From Candidatus Aalborgicola lynettensis (GTDB lineage Bacteria; Pseudomonadota; Gammaproteobacteria; Burkholderiales; Burkholderiaceae_C): a stretch of DNA of 64,000 nt. The notes under the pieces were generated by a model, which did no database searches, was not told where the DNA came from, and saw nothing but the letters and a program-made list of their open reading frames with translations. Made by a program: the position numbers and the translations under genes. Shown piece by piece: positions 18,569-28,349 of the stretch. The stretch covers positions 1 to 64,000 of the forward strand of contig JADJZE010000002.1 of NCBI GenBank assembly GCA_016719405.1, read 5' to 3'. Numbering within the stretch: position 1 is the stretch's first letter; every line of letters starts with the position of its first letter.

Positions 18569-19726
18569 ATGATCCCCCGTTCTGCTGCTTCCAGCTTGTT
18601 GCGTTTGGCCAAGGGCTTTCCGGTAGTGGCCGTGACCGGGCCACGCCAGTCTGGCAAAACAACGCTGGCCAAAGCCGTTTTCACTGACAAACACTATGTG
18701 TCGCTTGAAAACCCCGATGAGCGCGAATTTGCCGAGCGCGACCCCAAGGGCTTTCTGGCCCGCTTTGATCGGGGGGCGATTTTGGACGAGGTACAACGCT
18801 GCCCCGCCCTATTTTCCTGGCTGCAGGGGGTGGTCGATGCGCGCGGCATCATGGGCGACTTTGTACTCACAGGCTCCGCCCAATTTGAATTGTTTTCAGG
18901 TGTGACGCAGTCGCTGGCAGGGCGTGTGGGGCGCATCGAGCTACTGCCTTTGTCAGCGCACGAACTGGCAACCGCGGGCCAACTCCCCGACCGGCTGGAG
19001 GACATGTTGCTCAGTGGCGCCTACCCCGCCTTGTATGACCGCGATGTGTTGCCGGGTGACTGGTTTCCCAACTATGTCACCACGTACCTGGAGCGTGATG
19101 TGCGCCAACTGATCGCCGTGCGTGACTTGTCGCAGTTTCAGCGCTTTGTGCGCATGTGCGCAGCGCGCTCTGGCCAGTTGCTCAACCTGGCTGCATTGGG
19201 GGCGGACTGCGGTATTTCAGCCGTCACCGCGCGTGAGTGGCTCTCGGTGCTGGAAGCCAGCTACCTGGTCACACGGCTTGCACCCTACCACCGTAATTTT
19301 GGCAAGCGCCTGGTCAAAACGCCCAAGCTGTATTTTCTGGATGTGGGGCTCATGGCCTGGCTGCTGGGCATTCGTGATGCTGTCAGCATCCAAAGCCATG
19401 CAGCGCGTGGCGCCCTGTTTGAGACCTATGTGGTGGGCGAATTTGTCAAGCGCCGCTTCAATGCAGGGCAAGCTGCCGACCTGTACTTTTGGCGCGATAG
19501 CGCGGGCCACGAGGTGGACTTGTTGTATGAGACTGCGCAAGGTTTGCAAGCGGTTGAAATGAAATCGGGTGCCACCTTTGCCTCAGACTGGCCAGAGGCA
19601 CTCGCCAAGTGGAAAGGCTTCGCCAAAGACGAAGTGCTGATGCCGATGCTTGTGTTTGGCGGTGAAGGTGCCTATGAGCGCCAGGGCTGCAGGGTGCTGG
19701 GTTGGCGTGAACTGGCGAACCCGTGA
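18569..19726 (+). CDS. AAA ATPase with DUF4143 (paralogue 1)
   Basis: A 385-residue protein of the AAA_14/DUF4143 family. Walker A is GPRQSGKTT (about residues 24-32), Walker B ends AILDEVQRCP, and FVLTGSAQFELF is the sensor-like segment. The C-terminal DUF4143 domain, related to restriction-endonuclease folds, has HEVDLLYE and QAVEMKSG. Role unknown; the family is common and often scattered on accessory DNA. A close paralogue lies at 21846-23018 in the opposite direction. Both begin at the same string TTTGCAAAATGATCC. Confidence 0.88.
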   Translation: MIPRSAASSLLRLAKGFPVVAVTGPRQSGKTTLAKAVFTDKHYVSLENPDEREFAERDPKGFLARFDRGAILDEVQRCPALFSWLQGVVDARGIMGDFVLTGSAQFELFSGVTQSLAGRVGRIELLPLSAHELATAGQLPDRLEDMLLSGAYPALYDRDVLPGDWFPNYVTTYLERDVRQLIAVRDLSQFQRFVRMCAARSGQLLNLAALGADCGISAVTAREWLSVLEASYLVTRLAPYHRNFGKRLVKTPKLYFLDVGLMAWLLGIRDAVSIQSHAARGALFETYVVGEFVKRRFNAGQAADLYFWRDSAGHEVDLLYETAQGLQAVEMKSGATFASDWPEALAKWKGFAKDEVLMPMLVFGGEGAYERQGCRVLGWRELANP

Positions 19727-19735
19727 GCGTAATTA

Positions 19736-19810
19736 CTATGGTTTTGATAGCTGCCTGCGCACGTCTGGCGTGCGCAAATGGCCTATTTGATCCTCAATGC
19801 AGCTTCGGGT
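19736..19810 (+). repeat. Dispersed stem-loop repeat with extended tail
   Basis: TGATAGCTGCCTGCGCACG, loop, CGTGCGCAAATGGCC, TATTTGATCCTCAATGCAG. The tail continues TTCGGGTAAGCCCG and is shared with the copy at 21720, so some family members are about 75 bp long. Confidence 0.88.
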
Positions 19811-19831
19811 AAGCCCGACACGCTGCCAGGC

Positions 19832-21550
19832 CTACTGCATCTGCTCCAGCTCTTGCATGGAGCGGGTCAGCGCCTGCGCCGCTTCGTGGTCGCCTTCAGC
19901 CGTGGCCAGCGTGCGTTGGGTCAGCAGCAGGCCGCGGTACTCGCTGCGGTGAAACTCCTCACGCTCGGTCATGCCTTCCAGCAATGCGCGCGCTTCGTGC
20001 GTGGCGCCCTCCATGGCCAGGCAACGGGCAAGACCGCAGCGGGCAAAGAAATTGTCAGGCGCCATGGCGTAGGCCTGTCGGTACAGCGCGGTGATCTCGC
20101 TCTGGTAGTCGCCCCGGCCTTCCTTGATGGCCGCCATGTGGGTGAGTGGCATCACTTCGTTGGGGTGCATCTGGTGCAACTGTTGTGCCAAATCCAGCGC
20201 CAGGCGTAGATTTTTGGCGTGGATGGCTGCATGCACCCGCTCGTTCAGCTTATCACCCGCACGCGAGAACGGGCTTGGATGCTGCTCGTCGTTGATGCGC
20301 ACCGCTTTTGTGCCAATCTCGCGCAGTTCGCCAGCAATCCAGACCTTCGCCGGGGCTTTGCGGTCGCGCAAACCCTCATTGGTCAACCAATTCAGGATGT
20401 CGATACGCTTCGAGTCGGGCCCGTTTGGGTAGGTCAGCAGTGCGTTCAGGCCCGCCAATGCGGCGCCATCGGCTTGGACAGCACGCCGCTTGAGTACCGA
20501 AAGGGCCAGCATACAAGTCGCCTGGTCGCCGTGCTCAACCGCGCGCACCAGGTAGTCGGCGTGGGCAGTGCAGGTGTCGAACAGCACGTTGCATTGGTGT
20601 TCTATTTGCGCGGAGGAAATACCTTTTTGCTGACTTGCAACGCCCCTCAAGGACTGTATCCATGGGGTCGGAAACCACTGGTTGGGGTTGCCGGGAAGGG
20701 CGTTGCTGGCGTCTTGCAAGCTGTTCCACATGTCGCTTACGGAATCGTTGACGCCATTCCAGTAGGCGCCATCTTTTGCCGCCTGCCACGCCTGCAAGGC
20801 GGCCTGGTCGTCACCCAGAAAACGCAGGGCGCCCACCTGTGCCATGGCGTCTTCCGGGCGCTTGGGTTGGGTGTGTTTCAGTGGCGCGGCAAAGCCCAGG
20901 CACGGCGCCAGGCCGTCAAACCAGCAGCGCCAGCGCACGGTGTACTCCAGGGCAAACAGGTTGGCGGGGTGGGCCTGCCAGTTGGCATCCGCAACGGCGC
21001 GCGCCTGTGCAATGTCACCGGACGAAAACAGTGCCAGCGCAATGTTGTTGCGCGCTGATGGGTGGTCTATTTCTTGCAGCACGGCGATAGCCGCTTCCGG
21101 GTTGTCATCGGTGAGGTGCATGCGCGACAGGTCGATGGCTTCGGCCTGCTCCAGGCTCAGGTCACCCAAGGCGGTCTTGATGGAGGCCGGTAACTCCAAA
21201 TCCTCCTGGCCGTCCAGCGCGGCCAGGCGGCGCAGTGCAAGGGCATACATCGCAACCAGACCGGCCGATTGGGCGCTGTGGCACAGGGCTTCGGCGGCGG
21301 CGCGGCTGTTGGGCGAAGCCTGTTGCCATGCGCAGGCCCGGGCCGTGGCCAACACCGGTTCGCCGCAGCGGTCTTCAATTTCCCAGGCCAGGCCCAGCAG
21401 TGGTTTGAAGCCGGGAAACATTTTGCGCAATGCTGCCACCCGCTGGCGCGCCTGCACCGGGTCGCCCTGGGTAATCTGGCGCCGCAGCGCGGCGATTTGT
21501 TCCGGGTTGGGGGTTGGGGCGGTTTTTTTGTGGGGGCTGGATTTGGACAT
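19832..21550 (-). CDS. TPR-like helical-repeat protein of unknown function
   Basis: A 572-residue, alanine-rich, all-helical protein. Degenerate TPR-like units are visible: DPVQARQRVAALRKMFPGF, NPEAAIAVLQEIDHPSARNN with ALFSSGDIAQARAVADANW, and near the end LALDLAQQLHQMHPNEV followed by ALYRQAYAMAPDNFFARCGL. No catalytic motif, signal peptide or membrane segment is visible. It is flanked on both sides by long copies of the stem-loop repeat and, beyond them, by the two paralogous ATPases. Whether that means a shared function or only a shared insertion site is unclear. Confidence 0.75.
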   Translation of the reverse strand: MSKSSPHKKTAPTPNPEQIAALRRQITQGDPVQARQRVAALRKMFPGFKPLLGLAWEIEDRCGEPVLATARACAWQQASPNSRAAAEALCHSAQSAGLVAMYALALRRLAALDGQEDLELPASIKTALGDLSLEQAEAIDLSRMHLTDDNPEAAIAVLQEIDHPSARNNIALALFSSGDIAQARAVADANWQAHPANLFALEYTVRWRCWFDGLAPCLGFAAPLKHTQPKRPEDAMAQVGALRFLGDDQAALQAWQAAKDGAYWNGVNDSVSDMWNSLQDASNALPGNPNQWFPTPWIQSLRGVASQQKGISSAQIEHQCNVLFDTCTAHADYLVRAVEHGDQATCMLALSVLKRRAVQADGAALAGLNALLTYPNGPDSKRIDILNWLTNEGLRDRKAPAKVWIAGELREIGTKAVRINDEQHPSPFSRAGDKLNERVHAAIHAKNLRLALDLAQQLHQMHPNEVMPLTHMAAIKEGRGDYQSEITALYRQAYAMAPDNFFARCGLARCLAMEGATHEARALLEGMTEREEFHRSEYRGLLLTQRTLATAEGDHEAAQALTRSMQELEQMQ

Positions 21551-21719
21551 TTCGAAAAGGGGATAGCGAAGCAGGAAGCTGCCGCATTATCCTGCCACGC
21601 GCGTACACGCTTCTTGTACTCCCACCCCCGCCCAGCAGGGCAGCGCCCGGTCGCAGACGCCACCAATCTCCGAATGGCAGGTAGGCCAATGCCAAAGTCA
21701 CAGAAATTGGCGCTATTTT

Positions 21720-21798
21720 GCTATGATTTCAGGAGCTTCTTGTGCCCATCCGGCGTGCGCGAACGGCCTATTTGACCCTCAATGCAGTTTAGGGTACC
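21720..21798 (+). repeat. Dispersed stem-loop repeat with extended tail
   Basis: A diverged copy: GCTATGATTTCAGGAGC, CCCATCCGGCGTGCGCGAAC, GGCCTATTTGACCCTCAATG, then CAGTTTAGGGTACCCCG. The tail matches the copy at 19736. Confidence 0.78.
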
Positions 21799-21845
21799 CC
21801 GTAATCTTCTGAATCGCCCGGTACAGCGCTTGTACCCCGTTAATG

Positions 21846-23018
21846 TCATGCGGGTGGCGCAGTCAGGTTCTTCATTTGGTTCCAGCTGTGCACCGCAACG
21901 CCTTTGCGTGTCATGCTGGTGTCGCCGCCGTAGACCAACTGTGAAGGCAGGGCGGTAGCGCCGGCATATTGGGTCCATTTGCTGAGCCCGACCAGGTAGT
22001 CAGTATTAAATGTCTGGCTGGACTTAATTTCCACGGGCATCAAGTGTTCGCCGCGTTCGATCAAAACATCCACCTCCTCACCGGTACTGTTTCGCCAAAA
22101 GTACAGGTTGGAATCCAGGCCTTGGTTGAACCTGCTTTTCATCAGTTCGGATATCACCAAGTTTTCAAACAATGCACCCCGCGCCGAGTGGATCGACAGG
22201 TGTGCCGTGTCTTGAATTCCCAAGAGATAGGCCGCAAGACCGGTGTCATGGAAATAAAGCTTGGGGGTTTTGACGAGTCGTTTGCCAAAGTTCTGGTGGT
22301 GGGGCTGCAGCAAAAAAATCACATAACCTGCCTCCAAAACGGAGAGCCACGCGCCAATCGTTTTATGGGTCACGCCGCAATCATTGGCCAGGCTCGACAT
22401 ATTGAGCAACTGACCGCAGCGCGCCGCGCACATTTTTAGAAATCGCTGAAACAAGCTCAGGTTCTGCACCTCGATGAGTTGGCGAACATCGCGTTCCACA
22501 TACGTCATGACATAGTTGGCAAACCAGCGCTGCGGCGCGAGGCTGCGGTCATGAATGGGCGGATACAAGCCGCGCCATAGCACCTCGTCCAGGTTGCCCA
22601 TGGGTACGTTTTCGTCGTGCAATTCCTGAAGCGAAAACGGCAACAACTGAACCAACCCCACCCGCCCCGCCAAGGTTTGGGTGATGTTGGACAACAAGCC
22701 GAATTGCTGCGACCCGGTTAAAACGAACTCTGCCATCTGCTTGTTTTTGTCCACCCGTGTTTGCAGGTACGAAAACAGGCTTGGGCAGCGTTGCACCTCG
22801 TCCAGAACCGCACCGCCGTCAAAACGTGCCAGGAACCCCCGTGGGTCGTCCTGCGCAAATGCGCGGGTATCGGGGTCTTCCAGCGAGACGTAGGGCTTGT
22901 CGGGAAAGGTGTTTTGCGCCAGCGTTGTTTTCCCCGCCTGCCGTGGCCCGGTAATGGCAAGAATGGGATAACCCTGTGCGAGGCTTTGCAGCGTGGCGGT
23001 GGCTTGACGAAGGATCAT
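21846..23018 (-). CDS. AAA ATPase with DUF4143 (paralogue 2)
   Basis: A 390-residue paralogue of the ATPase at 18569. Walker A is GPRQAGKTT, Walker B AVLDEVQRCP, the sensor-like segment FVLTGSQQFGLL, and the DUF4143 nuclease-like signature EEVDVLIE with MPVEIKSSQ. I place the start at MILRQATATL because the upstream string TTTGCAAAATGATCC is identical to that of paralogue 1; a longer in-frame start exists at 23045. The two proteins are homologous over their whole length but clearly diverged, so this is not a recent duplication. It looks intact. Confidence 0.87.
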   Translation of the reverse strand: MILRQATATLQSLAQGYPILAITGPRQAGKTTLAQNTFPDKPYVSLEDPDTRAFAQDDPRGFLARFDGGAVLDEVQRCPSLFSYLQTRVDKNKQMAEFVLTGSQQFGLLSNITQTLAGRVGLVQLLPFSLQELHDENVPMGNLDEVLWRGLYPPIHDRSLAPQRWFANYVMTYVERDVRQLIEVQNLSLFQRFLKMCAARCGQLLNMSSLANDCGVTHKTIGAWLSVLEAGYVIFLLQPHHQNFGKRLVKTPKLYFHDTGLAAYLLGIQDTAHLSIHSARGALFENLVISELMKSRFNQGLDSNLYFWRNSTGEEVDVLIERGEHLMPVEIKSSQTFNTDYLVGLSKWTQYAGATALPSQLVYGGDTSMTRKGVAVHSWNQMKNLTAPPA

Positions 23019-23160
23019 TTTGCAAATTGGGAATTTAATTACCAAATTGTATCGATGTCACATCGGCATGGATTGTTGCCAATAGCCACAAAATTCGCCT
23101 TCAGAAGGCGTAGGCTGACAAGCCTGAATGGCACCAATCGCTTGCTCAGGCTGCGCAAGC

Positions 23161-23209
23161 ACTATGCTTTTGATAGCTCCTTGGGCACGTTGGACGGACG
23201 TATACGGCC
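23161..23209 (+). repeat. Degenerate stem-loop repeat
   Basis: ACTATGCTTTTGATAGCTCC followed by TTGGGCACGT resembles the first half of the dispersed element; the rest is not conserved. Confidence 0.45.
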
Positions 23210-23255
23210 CGCGTGATGTAGTTCGGCAACGCGGCGTTTGCCGTTGGTGGTGGCA

Positions 23256-23328
23256 GGGATTGGGGTATGGGCCCCCGCCGATTTCTGGGCATTTGACAGT
23301 ATGAGGCGTGGGCCCATACCCCAATCCC
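23256..23328. repeat. Long hairpin with perfect 19-bp arms
   Basis: GGGATTGGGGTATGGGCCC (23256-23274) is exactly complementary to 23310-23328, with a 35-base loop that contains CCGATTT and ATGAGGC. A second hairpin with similar arms and the same loop motifs is at 26104-26181. Confidence 0.85.
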
Positions 23329-23446
23329 CTGCGGGGTGGCGCCGTGTGGAAAACGATGCGAGAAGCGGGCTGACGTGGGTGTCGGGTCTGCAGCGTAAGG
23401 AGTCAGCCACGAATACCCGCTTCCGGGAGGTCCAAAGGTAGCCCAC

Positions 23447-23606
23447 CATTTCCTCAAAAATCCCATCGACTGCGCACACATGAAAATGCGCATGCTCGTT
23501 CAGGTTAGCACCAAACCGGTGGATGAAAGCGATGGCACCGATGTGCAGGGTGGCTTTGCCCACATTCGCAGCACCTGAGGTGTGGGATTGGATGTTTTGC
23601 GCAGCT
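23447..23606 (-). pseudogene. IS91-family transposase fragment (middle part)
   Basis: About 50 codons read AQNIQSHTSGAANVGKAT, then HIGAIAFIHRFGANLNEHAH and FHVCAVDGIFEE. This is the part of an IS91-type transposase with the HxH-containing rolling-circle segment. It is closely similar to the copy at 62690-63636. Both ends are missing. Confidence 0.8.
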
Positions 23607-23674
23607 CGTCGAATTGGCCCTCACTGGACAGTACGCGCCAATTGCCGGTTTTGCACCGGATTCATCAGGAAACC

Positions 23675-25371
23675 CTAGATATCCCCCCGAGGACTCCATC
23701 CGATACCTGATCGCGCCACCGAAGCGTCAGCGGAAGAAATCTCTTCTAGACGCGGAATCAACGCATCAAAAACGTCCTGGCACATTTGCTTTCGGTACAT
23801 GGCGTCATCCGTCTGGCTAAAACCCTTGTACTGGATTAGATGCTTCAGTGCTAGGCCTGCATCGGTCGGAGAAAACTCAACCTGCAAAGCGAACTCGGTG
23901 CGAAATTGATCCATCAAGCGGCGGTACAAAGTTTCAACCCTTACCCCCAAAGTCAAACTCATTTGGTCAGCGAGCACCGTCGAGGGTTGAAGCACGCGCA
24001 TCTTCTCCCGGGTTTCGTCCAGATAGGCCGCCACCACCTGCATCAAAGGATGTTCGGGTTGTGCAGCGAAAAACCTGTTGCGCCCAGCGAGTATCCCGCC
24101 TTCCAACACTTCGATGGCTTTCGTGGCGTCTGCCGCCGCCTCGATGAGCTGCCAAACCGAATCGGCAGTACGCATACGCTGGGCCAGACATTCCCGAAAC
24201 AATGCTAGTGCGCTGTTGGCAATTGGCAATCCTGGGTCGTTATAAAAATCACCCGCGCCAATAGCCCGGACGGCAACACCTTTGCCTGCTCGTCCAGCGT
24301 CATCGACTGTATGGCATTTAACGCGCAAATCGGTAGCTCGGCCCAATACGGGCGTTTTGGATTACCGTAACGGAACAGGGCATCTAGCCTGTCCTGAAGG
24401 TCTTCCTTCGCGGCACTCGATGGCAAGGACTGTTGAACCCAGCCCCACAGCAGATCACAGGCATCATCGAGCAGGCAGGTCAATGACACGGCTGCTTCAC
24501 TACCCTTCTCTGTGACCGTCCAGCCTGCGTTGCGAACGCACTCCAAAAGCACGTCGGCGGCGAACTCTGGCCGATGCGGCCGCGTGACGATGGCCAAATG
24601 GTGAGCCAGATCATGCTGACCATGAAGCGCAAACACCGACAGCAAGCCGCTCCATTTGGACGGCTTTCGCCAATGTTCATCAATGAAGCTAAGAGCCCAC
24701 TGAGTGTCTTGCTTCGCGGCACTCAACAACAAACGCCATACGTGCTCTTTCATCTGAGGAAAACCAACACCCAACTGCTGCTGGTGTCCGGTCGCCTCCT
24801 CACGAATGATGAGCTCTACTACCCTGCCAAGCAGTCGTATCGCTGGCGTTGCGTGGCTGGCCAAGCTGGTTTCTGCCAGAGCGAAAAGGGTGGTAGACAA
24901 CTGTGCTCTGTCCAGCGAATCGAACTCCAGCCGCAGCGAGCAAAAGAAGTACACCACGCCAAGCATCACGTCAGCGTCCTGCTGCAGGTTTACCAGCCGA
25001 GTAAGTCGATCTTGGAATCGCCTGCATTGCAATGCCATCAGTCGCGCGTCACCCCAGTTGATGAGCACAGAGACTCTGGCCAACGCTTGAACAGCCCAAC
25101 CGGGCGAGCGCGCAGGTCGGCCGTCCAAAGCGGTCGCCATCCAGGCCAAGTGCCTGAAAGCCATCGCGGTCGCACTTCTAGAGAATACGTTGGGCTTGCT
25201 GATCAGCACAAAACGCTGCATGGAATACCAATCTGACAAACCTATCAGTATCTTTTTTTCTTCGGCAGTGGCATTGGCAAACAAGCTGTTACGGCGTGTT
25301 ATCCAGCCGAACCGTTCGGGTGCGTTCCGCAGTTGCGAAGGAAGAAAGGCGGTTTCTGGCAATGTGGACAA
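23675..25371 (-). pseudogene. Unknown protein gene, frameshifted and possibly lacking its 5' end
   Basis: Two overlapping frames together give about 560 residues. The first (24205-25371) runs from a TTG with an in-frame stop four codons upstream and no good ATG, so its start may be lost. It ends ARVIFITTQDC. The second continues at about 24255 (AGDFYNDPGLPIANSALALF) to 23675. One indel near 24220-24260 joins them. The protein is helical, with no Walker, nuclease or membrane motif I can see. I do not recognise the family. It lies between IS91 remnants, so it is probably part of old acquired DNA. Confidence 0.6.
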
Positions 25372-25603
25372 GCTGGACTCTCAAGGCGGAGCGCTCAACG
25401 TGGGAAGACGCCTCCTGTTCATAAAAGGGTAATCATAGTTTGCGGCGCAGACGGAATCAGCTTCAGGACATGCAAAAGTCTAGCTTTGTCGGCCGCACGG
25501 CAAGCTCGCCATGAAAAAGCATAGTCAAGAAGTGTGATATCTGGTAGGAGGAATTTGCCAAGCGTAGGCCTGCCTCGAAGTAATTCAAAATCGCTGGTTG
25601 TGC

Positions 25604-25680
25604 TTATGAATAATTGACGTGCTGAGCGACATCAAAGTCGGGGCGGCTATGTTGGCCGCCCCTCGAACGGTTCAACCGCA
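25604..25680 (-). pseudogene. IS91-family transposase C-terminal scrap
   Basis: The last codons read RPDFDVAQHVNYS then stop. This matches the C-terminal PDFDVDQRISW ending of the IS91 remnant at 57782, and the DNA of the two is similar (CGACATCAAAGTC). Only about 25 codons remain. Confidence 0.6.
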
Positions 25681-25980
25681 ACACCCTCAACCGTTTACGT
25701 ATCACAGTCACCCCACATCTGTAGTCCGCGTACCGTACGATGACAGCATCAATGGCCGGTTTGGAGCAGGCAGATCGTGAAGTCGACTGACTCCTGATGG
25801 CCTGATGCCGACGGCCAATTGCGTGGCCCAGTTCGGCATTTTGACTGGTCACGTCGCCGAATAACTAGGTCGATCTTCAACTGGTAGGTGTTGGCCTGAT
25901 GCGGGTACACGTTTTGGGCCTCGCCCCGCCCTGTCAATACTAGTTTTCGCCCCCTCTGCAGTACGAAAGTTTTGTGAGTT

Positions 25981-26033
25981 AAATAGGCCTTTTTCGCCCG
26001 TCTGACGTGCGCAAGCAGCTACAAAAAACATAG
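25981..26033 (-). repeat. Dispersed stem-loop repeat, reversed
   Basis: On the minus strand: TGCTATGTTTTTTGTAGCTGC, then TTGCGCACGTCAGACG and AAAAAGGCCTATTT. Same block order as the family. Confidence 0.75.
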
Positions 26034-26103
26034 CAATTCATCCAAATGTCGTTGATGTCGCCAATGCAGGCTCCCCACCCGTCGAACGCCAGTGCGCACC
26101 TTC

Positions 26104-26181
26104 GCAGGGGTTTGGGGCAGGTCGTGGGCCGATTTGTGCGTACCCGCACCATGAGGCCCGCGGCCTGCCCCAAACCCCTGC
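26104..26181. repeat. Long hairpin with perfect 18-bp arms
   Basis: GCAGGGGTTTGGGGCAGG (26104-26121) is exactly complementary to 26164-26181. Inner GGGCC / GGCCC extends the stem, and the loop contains CCGATTT and CATGAGGC as in the hairpin at 23256. Confidence 0.85.
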
Positions 26182-26319
26182 CACCCACAGCACTGTGCCG
26201 ACTCCGGCCGTTTCCCCCGCGTACCGTCAAGACGCCACAGGCTCCGCCAACAACCGCACCATGTCATCCAGTCCAAAGGCCTCGGCTCCGTGGCGCAGTG
26301 CTCCCAGAAGGCAAAGCCC

Positions 26320-26976
26320 CTACTCCACCCAATCCAAGCGCACGCCCAACAACTTGCCACTATTAGCTTCCAGCTCGCAACGGTAGGTAAAAGCGCTGGT
26401 GGGCATACCCTGGGCGCGCTCCGTGCTGCCCTGACCGTGCAGATACGTACGGCCATTGGGCGCGGCGGAGAGCTGGCGCGACTTGGGTGACAAGGCCACA
26501 TGCACCGCACGCGGGTATTGCTCCCGCACCGCAGTGGCGGCGGCGGCTTCGCATGCCTCGGGCGACAGGTTGGCCAGATCGGCCTGCCAGGGCTTCTCGG
26601 TGGGCCGGTCCGGTGCGCCCGTGTCTTTGAAGATCACACCGGCGACTTCCTGGCTTTGTGTATCGAACGTGCAACTGTAGGTAAAGGGTATGTTGCCGCC
26701 CCCGCCCTGGTAGCGCCCCTCGCCCTGGAAACTGCTCTCAACGGGTTCGGACGCGGCAGATGCCGGGCGCACAGCCCGTTTGGGCGTCGCAAATTGAACT
26801 TGCTTGGCCAGTACACCGCGCGACTTCTGGATGGCGGCCGTGACGGCGTTTTCGCACTGCAGCGCCGGTGTGCTGGCAGAACCTGCGGGCAACGGGTCAA
26901 CCGTGCCCTGCGCGACGGCCAGACTGGCACCGCACAATAACAGCGGCACACCGATAAAAGAGCTTGAAAATTTCAT
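26320..26976 (-). CDS. Secreted protein with two similar domains, unknown function
   Basis: A 218-residue exported protein. The chosen start MKFSSSFIGVPLLLCGASL begins a signal peptide. The mature part contains two related units. Each has a helix with a Cys-Glu start (CENAVTAAIQKSR; CEAAAATAVREQYP) and ends in a pair of strands with another Cys (FTYSCTFDTQSQEVAGVIF; FTYRCELEANSGKLLGVRL). This points to an internal duplication, perhaps with one disulphide per unit. I do not recognise the family. It is divergent from the next secreted protein gene. Confidence 0.75.
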   Translation of the reverse strand: MKFSSSFIGVPLLLCGASLAVAQGTVDPLPAGSASTPALQCENAVTAAIQKSRGVLAKQVQFATPKRAVRPASAASEPVESSFQGEGRYQGGGGNIPFTYSCTFDTQSQEVAGVIFKDTGAPDRPTEKPWQADLANLSPEACEAAAATAVREQYPRAVHVALSPKSRQLSAAPNGRTYLHGQGSTERAQGMPTSAFTYRCELEANSGKLLGVRLDWVE

Positions 26977-27123
26977 GATGAACCGATCCACAAGACAAGT
27001 GAGGGCACCCAACCGGGGTGGGCACCGGTGCTGTTTATAGCCGATTCACATTGTTGGCGCGACCCAGGCCTGCCCACCGCCATAAAAGTTGTAGATTCGG
27101 ACCATTCTATTTTGGAGTTTGTG

Positions 27124-28323
27124 ATGTTTTTCCACTGGCTACGCCACCGTGCCGCCTGGCTCGCATTTGCCGCGCTTTTGTTACCAACCCACGCCCTGGC
27201 CCAGGAAACCCTGGATTGGACCGAGGACGCCTTGCTGCACGATGGCCGCAAGCTGCGGGTTCGCATGCAAGGCAACAGCACACCACCGCCGTTTTACCTG
27301 ACAAACCAAAAGAGCCCGCTCAGCCAGTTCCGGTTGGTGTTTGAGCATCCCGACACGCACCAAACCATTGTCTGGCAAGGTGCGCGCTATTTCGCCCCCC
27401 TGCTGATCGATTTTGTGGACGGCGTGCCGTATCTGGTGGTTTATGGGCGCCCCACCCGGGATACGGTGGCGCAATACGGTTGCCCCGAACTGCCCTATGT
27501 CTACCTGCGCCACGGGGCCGGTGGCTGGCAATCCATACCGGCCGACACGGCACCGCCCGCACTGGCTTTGGCCAACCTGTCCACCCATGACGTGACGGCT
27601 TCCGCCATGGGGCGGCACTTTTCTGCCGCTGAAGTCGCCAACAGGCTGGAGCACCAGGTGCGCGAGTCGCTCGGGCTGGTGCAGAAAAAAATCCCCCGCA
27701 CCCTGGCGGACTGGAGCACCGATCAAAAAAGAAGCGCCATGGTGGAGCGCCTGGTCGGCGACTGTCGCCCGCCCGTTGCACCCATGGCGGCCGTGGTTTT
27801 GCCCGCCCCCTTTGAGGGCAACACCAGTGTGCTGGAGTCCAGTGAATACGTGCCCGAAAAAGCCTACGATGCGAAGGACTGGAAAGACTGGACGCAAGAC
27901 ACCCCACGCGCCAATGCCTGCACACGCCTGTTTCAGCGGGTAGAGGCAGAAAACTTCCACCAGGACCTGCACTTCGCCCACACGCCCGGCGCCCGCAAGC
28001 GCGTGCCCTATGCCCGCTACGGTGTGATCGATCCCACCGTGCAGGTGCTGTGTGACGGACATATCTGGTTCATCCGCAACCCGCCGGATTCCAACAAGAT
28101 CGCCATTACCCAATACACCCGCGCCGGTGACTTGGTGTTCCACACGGCCTTTGTCCGGCCGCGCGACGAACCGGGTTTAACCGGCACCCTGCGACTGCCC
28201 AGCTTGCGCTCGGAGGGCGACTACCTGTATTTCGACTGGACGGTTTCACGTTCTGACGGCAGCCAGCAACTGCTCAAGCGCAGCCAGAGCCTGCGCGTAC
28301 CGACATCGGCGCTGGCGCGCTGA
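27124..28323 (+). CDS. Exported protein of unknown function
   Basis: A 399-residue protein with a signal peptide (HRAAWLAFAALLLPTHALAQ). GGAG lies seven bases before the ATG at 27124, which fixes the start; the frame is open further upstream. The mature part has alternating strands with many aromatic residues (LVVYGRPT, YVYLRHGAGGWQSIP, GDYLYFDWTVSRSDGS) and four cysteines. No domain is recognised. A strong hairpin follows the stop, so it is probably a single-gene transcript. Confidence 0.75.
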   Translation: MFFHWLRHRAAWLAFAALLLPTHALAQETLDWTEDALLHDGRKLRVRMQGNSTPPPFYLTNQKSPLSQFRLVFEHPDTHQTIVWQGARYFAPLLIDFVDGVPYLVVYGRPTRDTVAQYGCPELPYVYLRHGAGGWQSIPADTAPPALALANLSTHDVTASAMGRHFSAAEVANRLEHQVRESLGLVQKKIPRTLADWSTDQKRSAMVERLVGDCRPPVAPMAAVVLPAPFEGNTSVLESSEYVPEKAYDAKDWKDWTQDTPRANACTRLFQRVEAENFHQDLHFAHTPGARKRVPYARYGVIDPTVQVLCDGHIWFIRNPPDSNKIAITQYTRAGDLVFHTAFVRPRDEPGLTGTLRLPSLRSEGDYLYFDWTVSRSDGSQQLLKRSQSLRVPTSALAR

Positions 28324-28349
28324 AACGGCCCAATCCAGACGGTCGCCAT

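Larger units (their letters stand above)
25372..26319. other. Stretch without an intact gene
   Basis: It contains the C-terminal scrap of an IS91 transposase (25604-25680), a reversed stem-loop repeat (25981-26033) and a long hairpin (26104-26181). The reading frames here are not protein-like. It looks like decayed insertion DNA. Confidence 0.5.
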
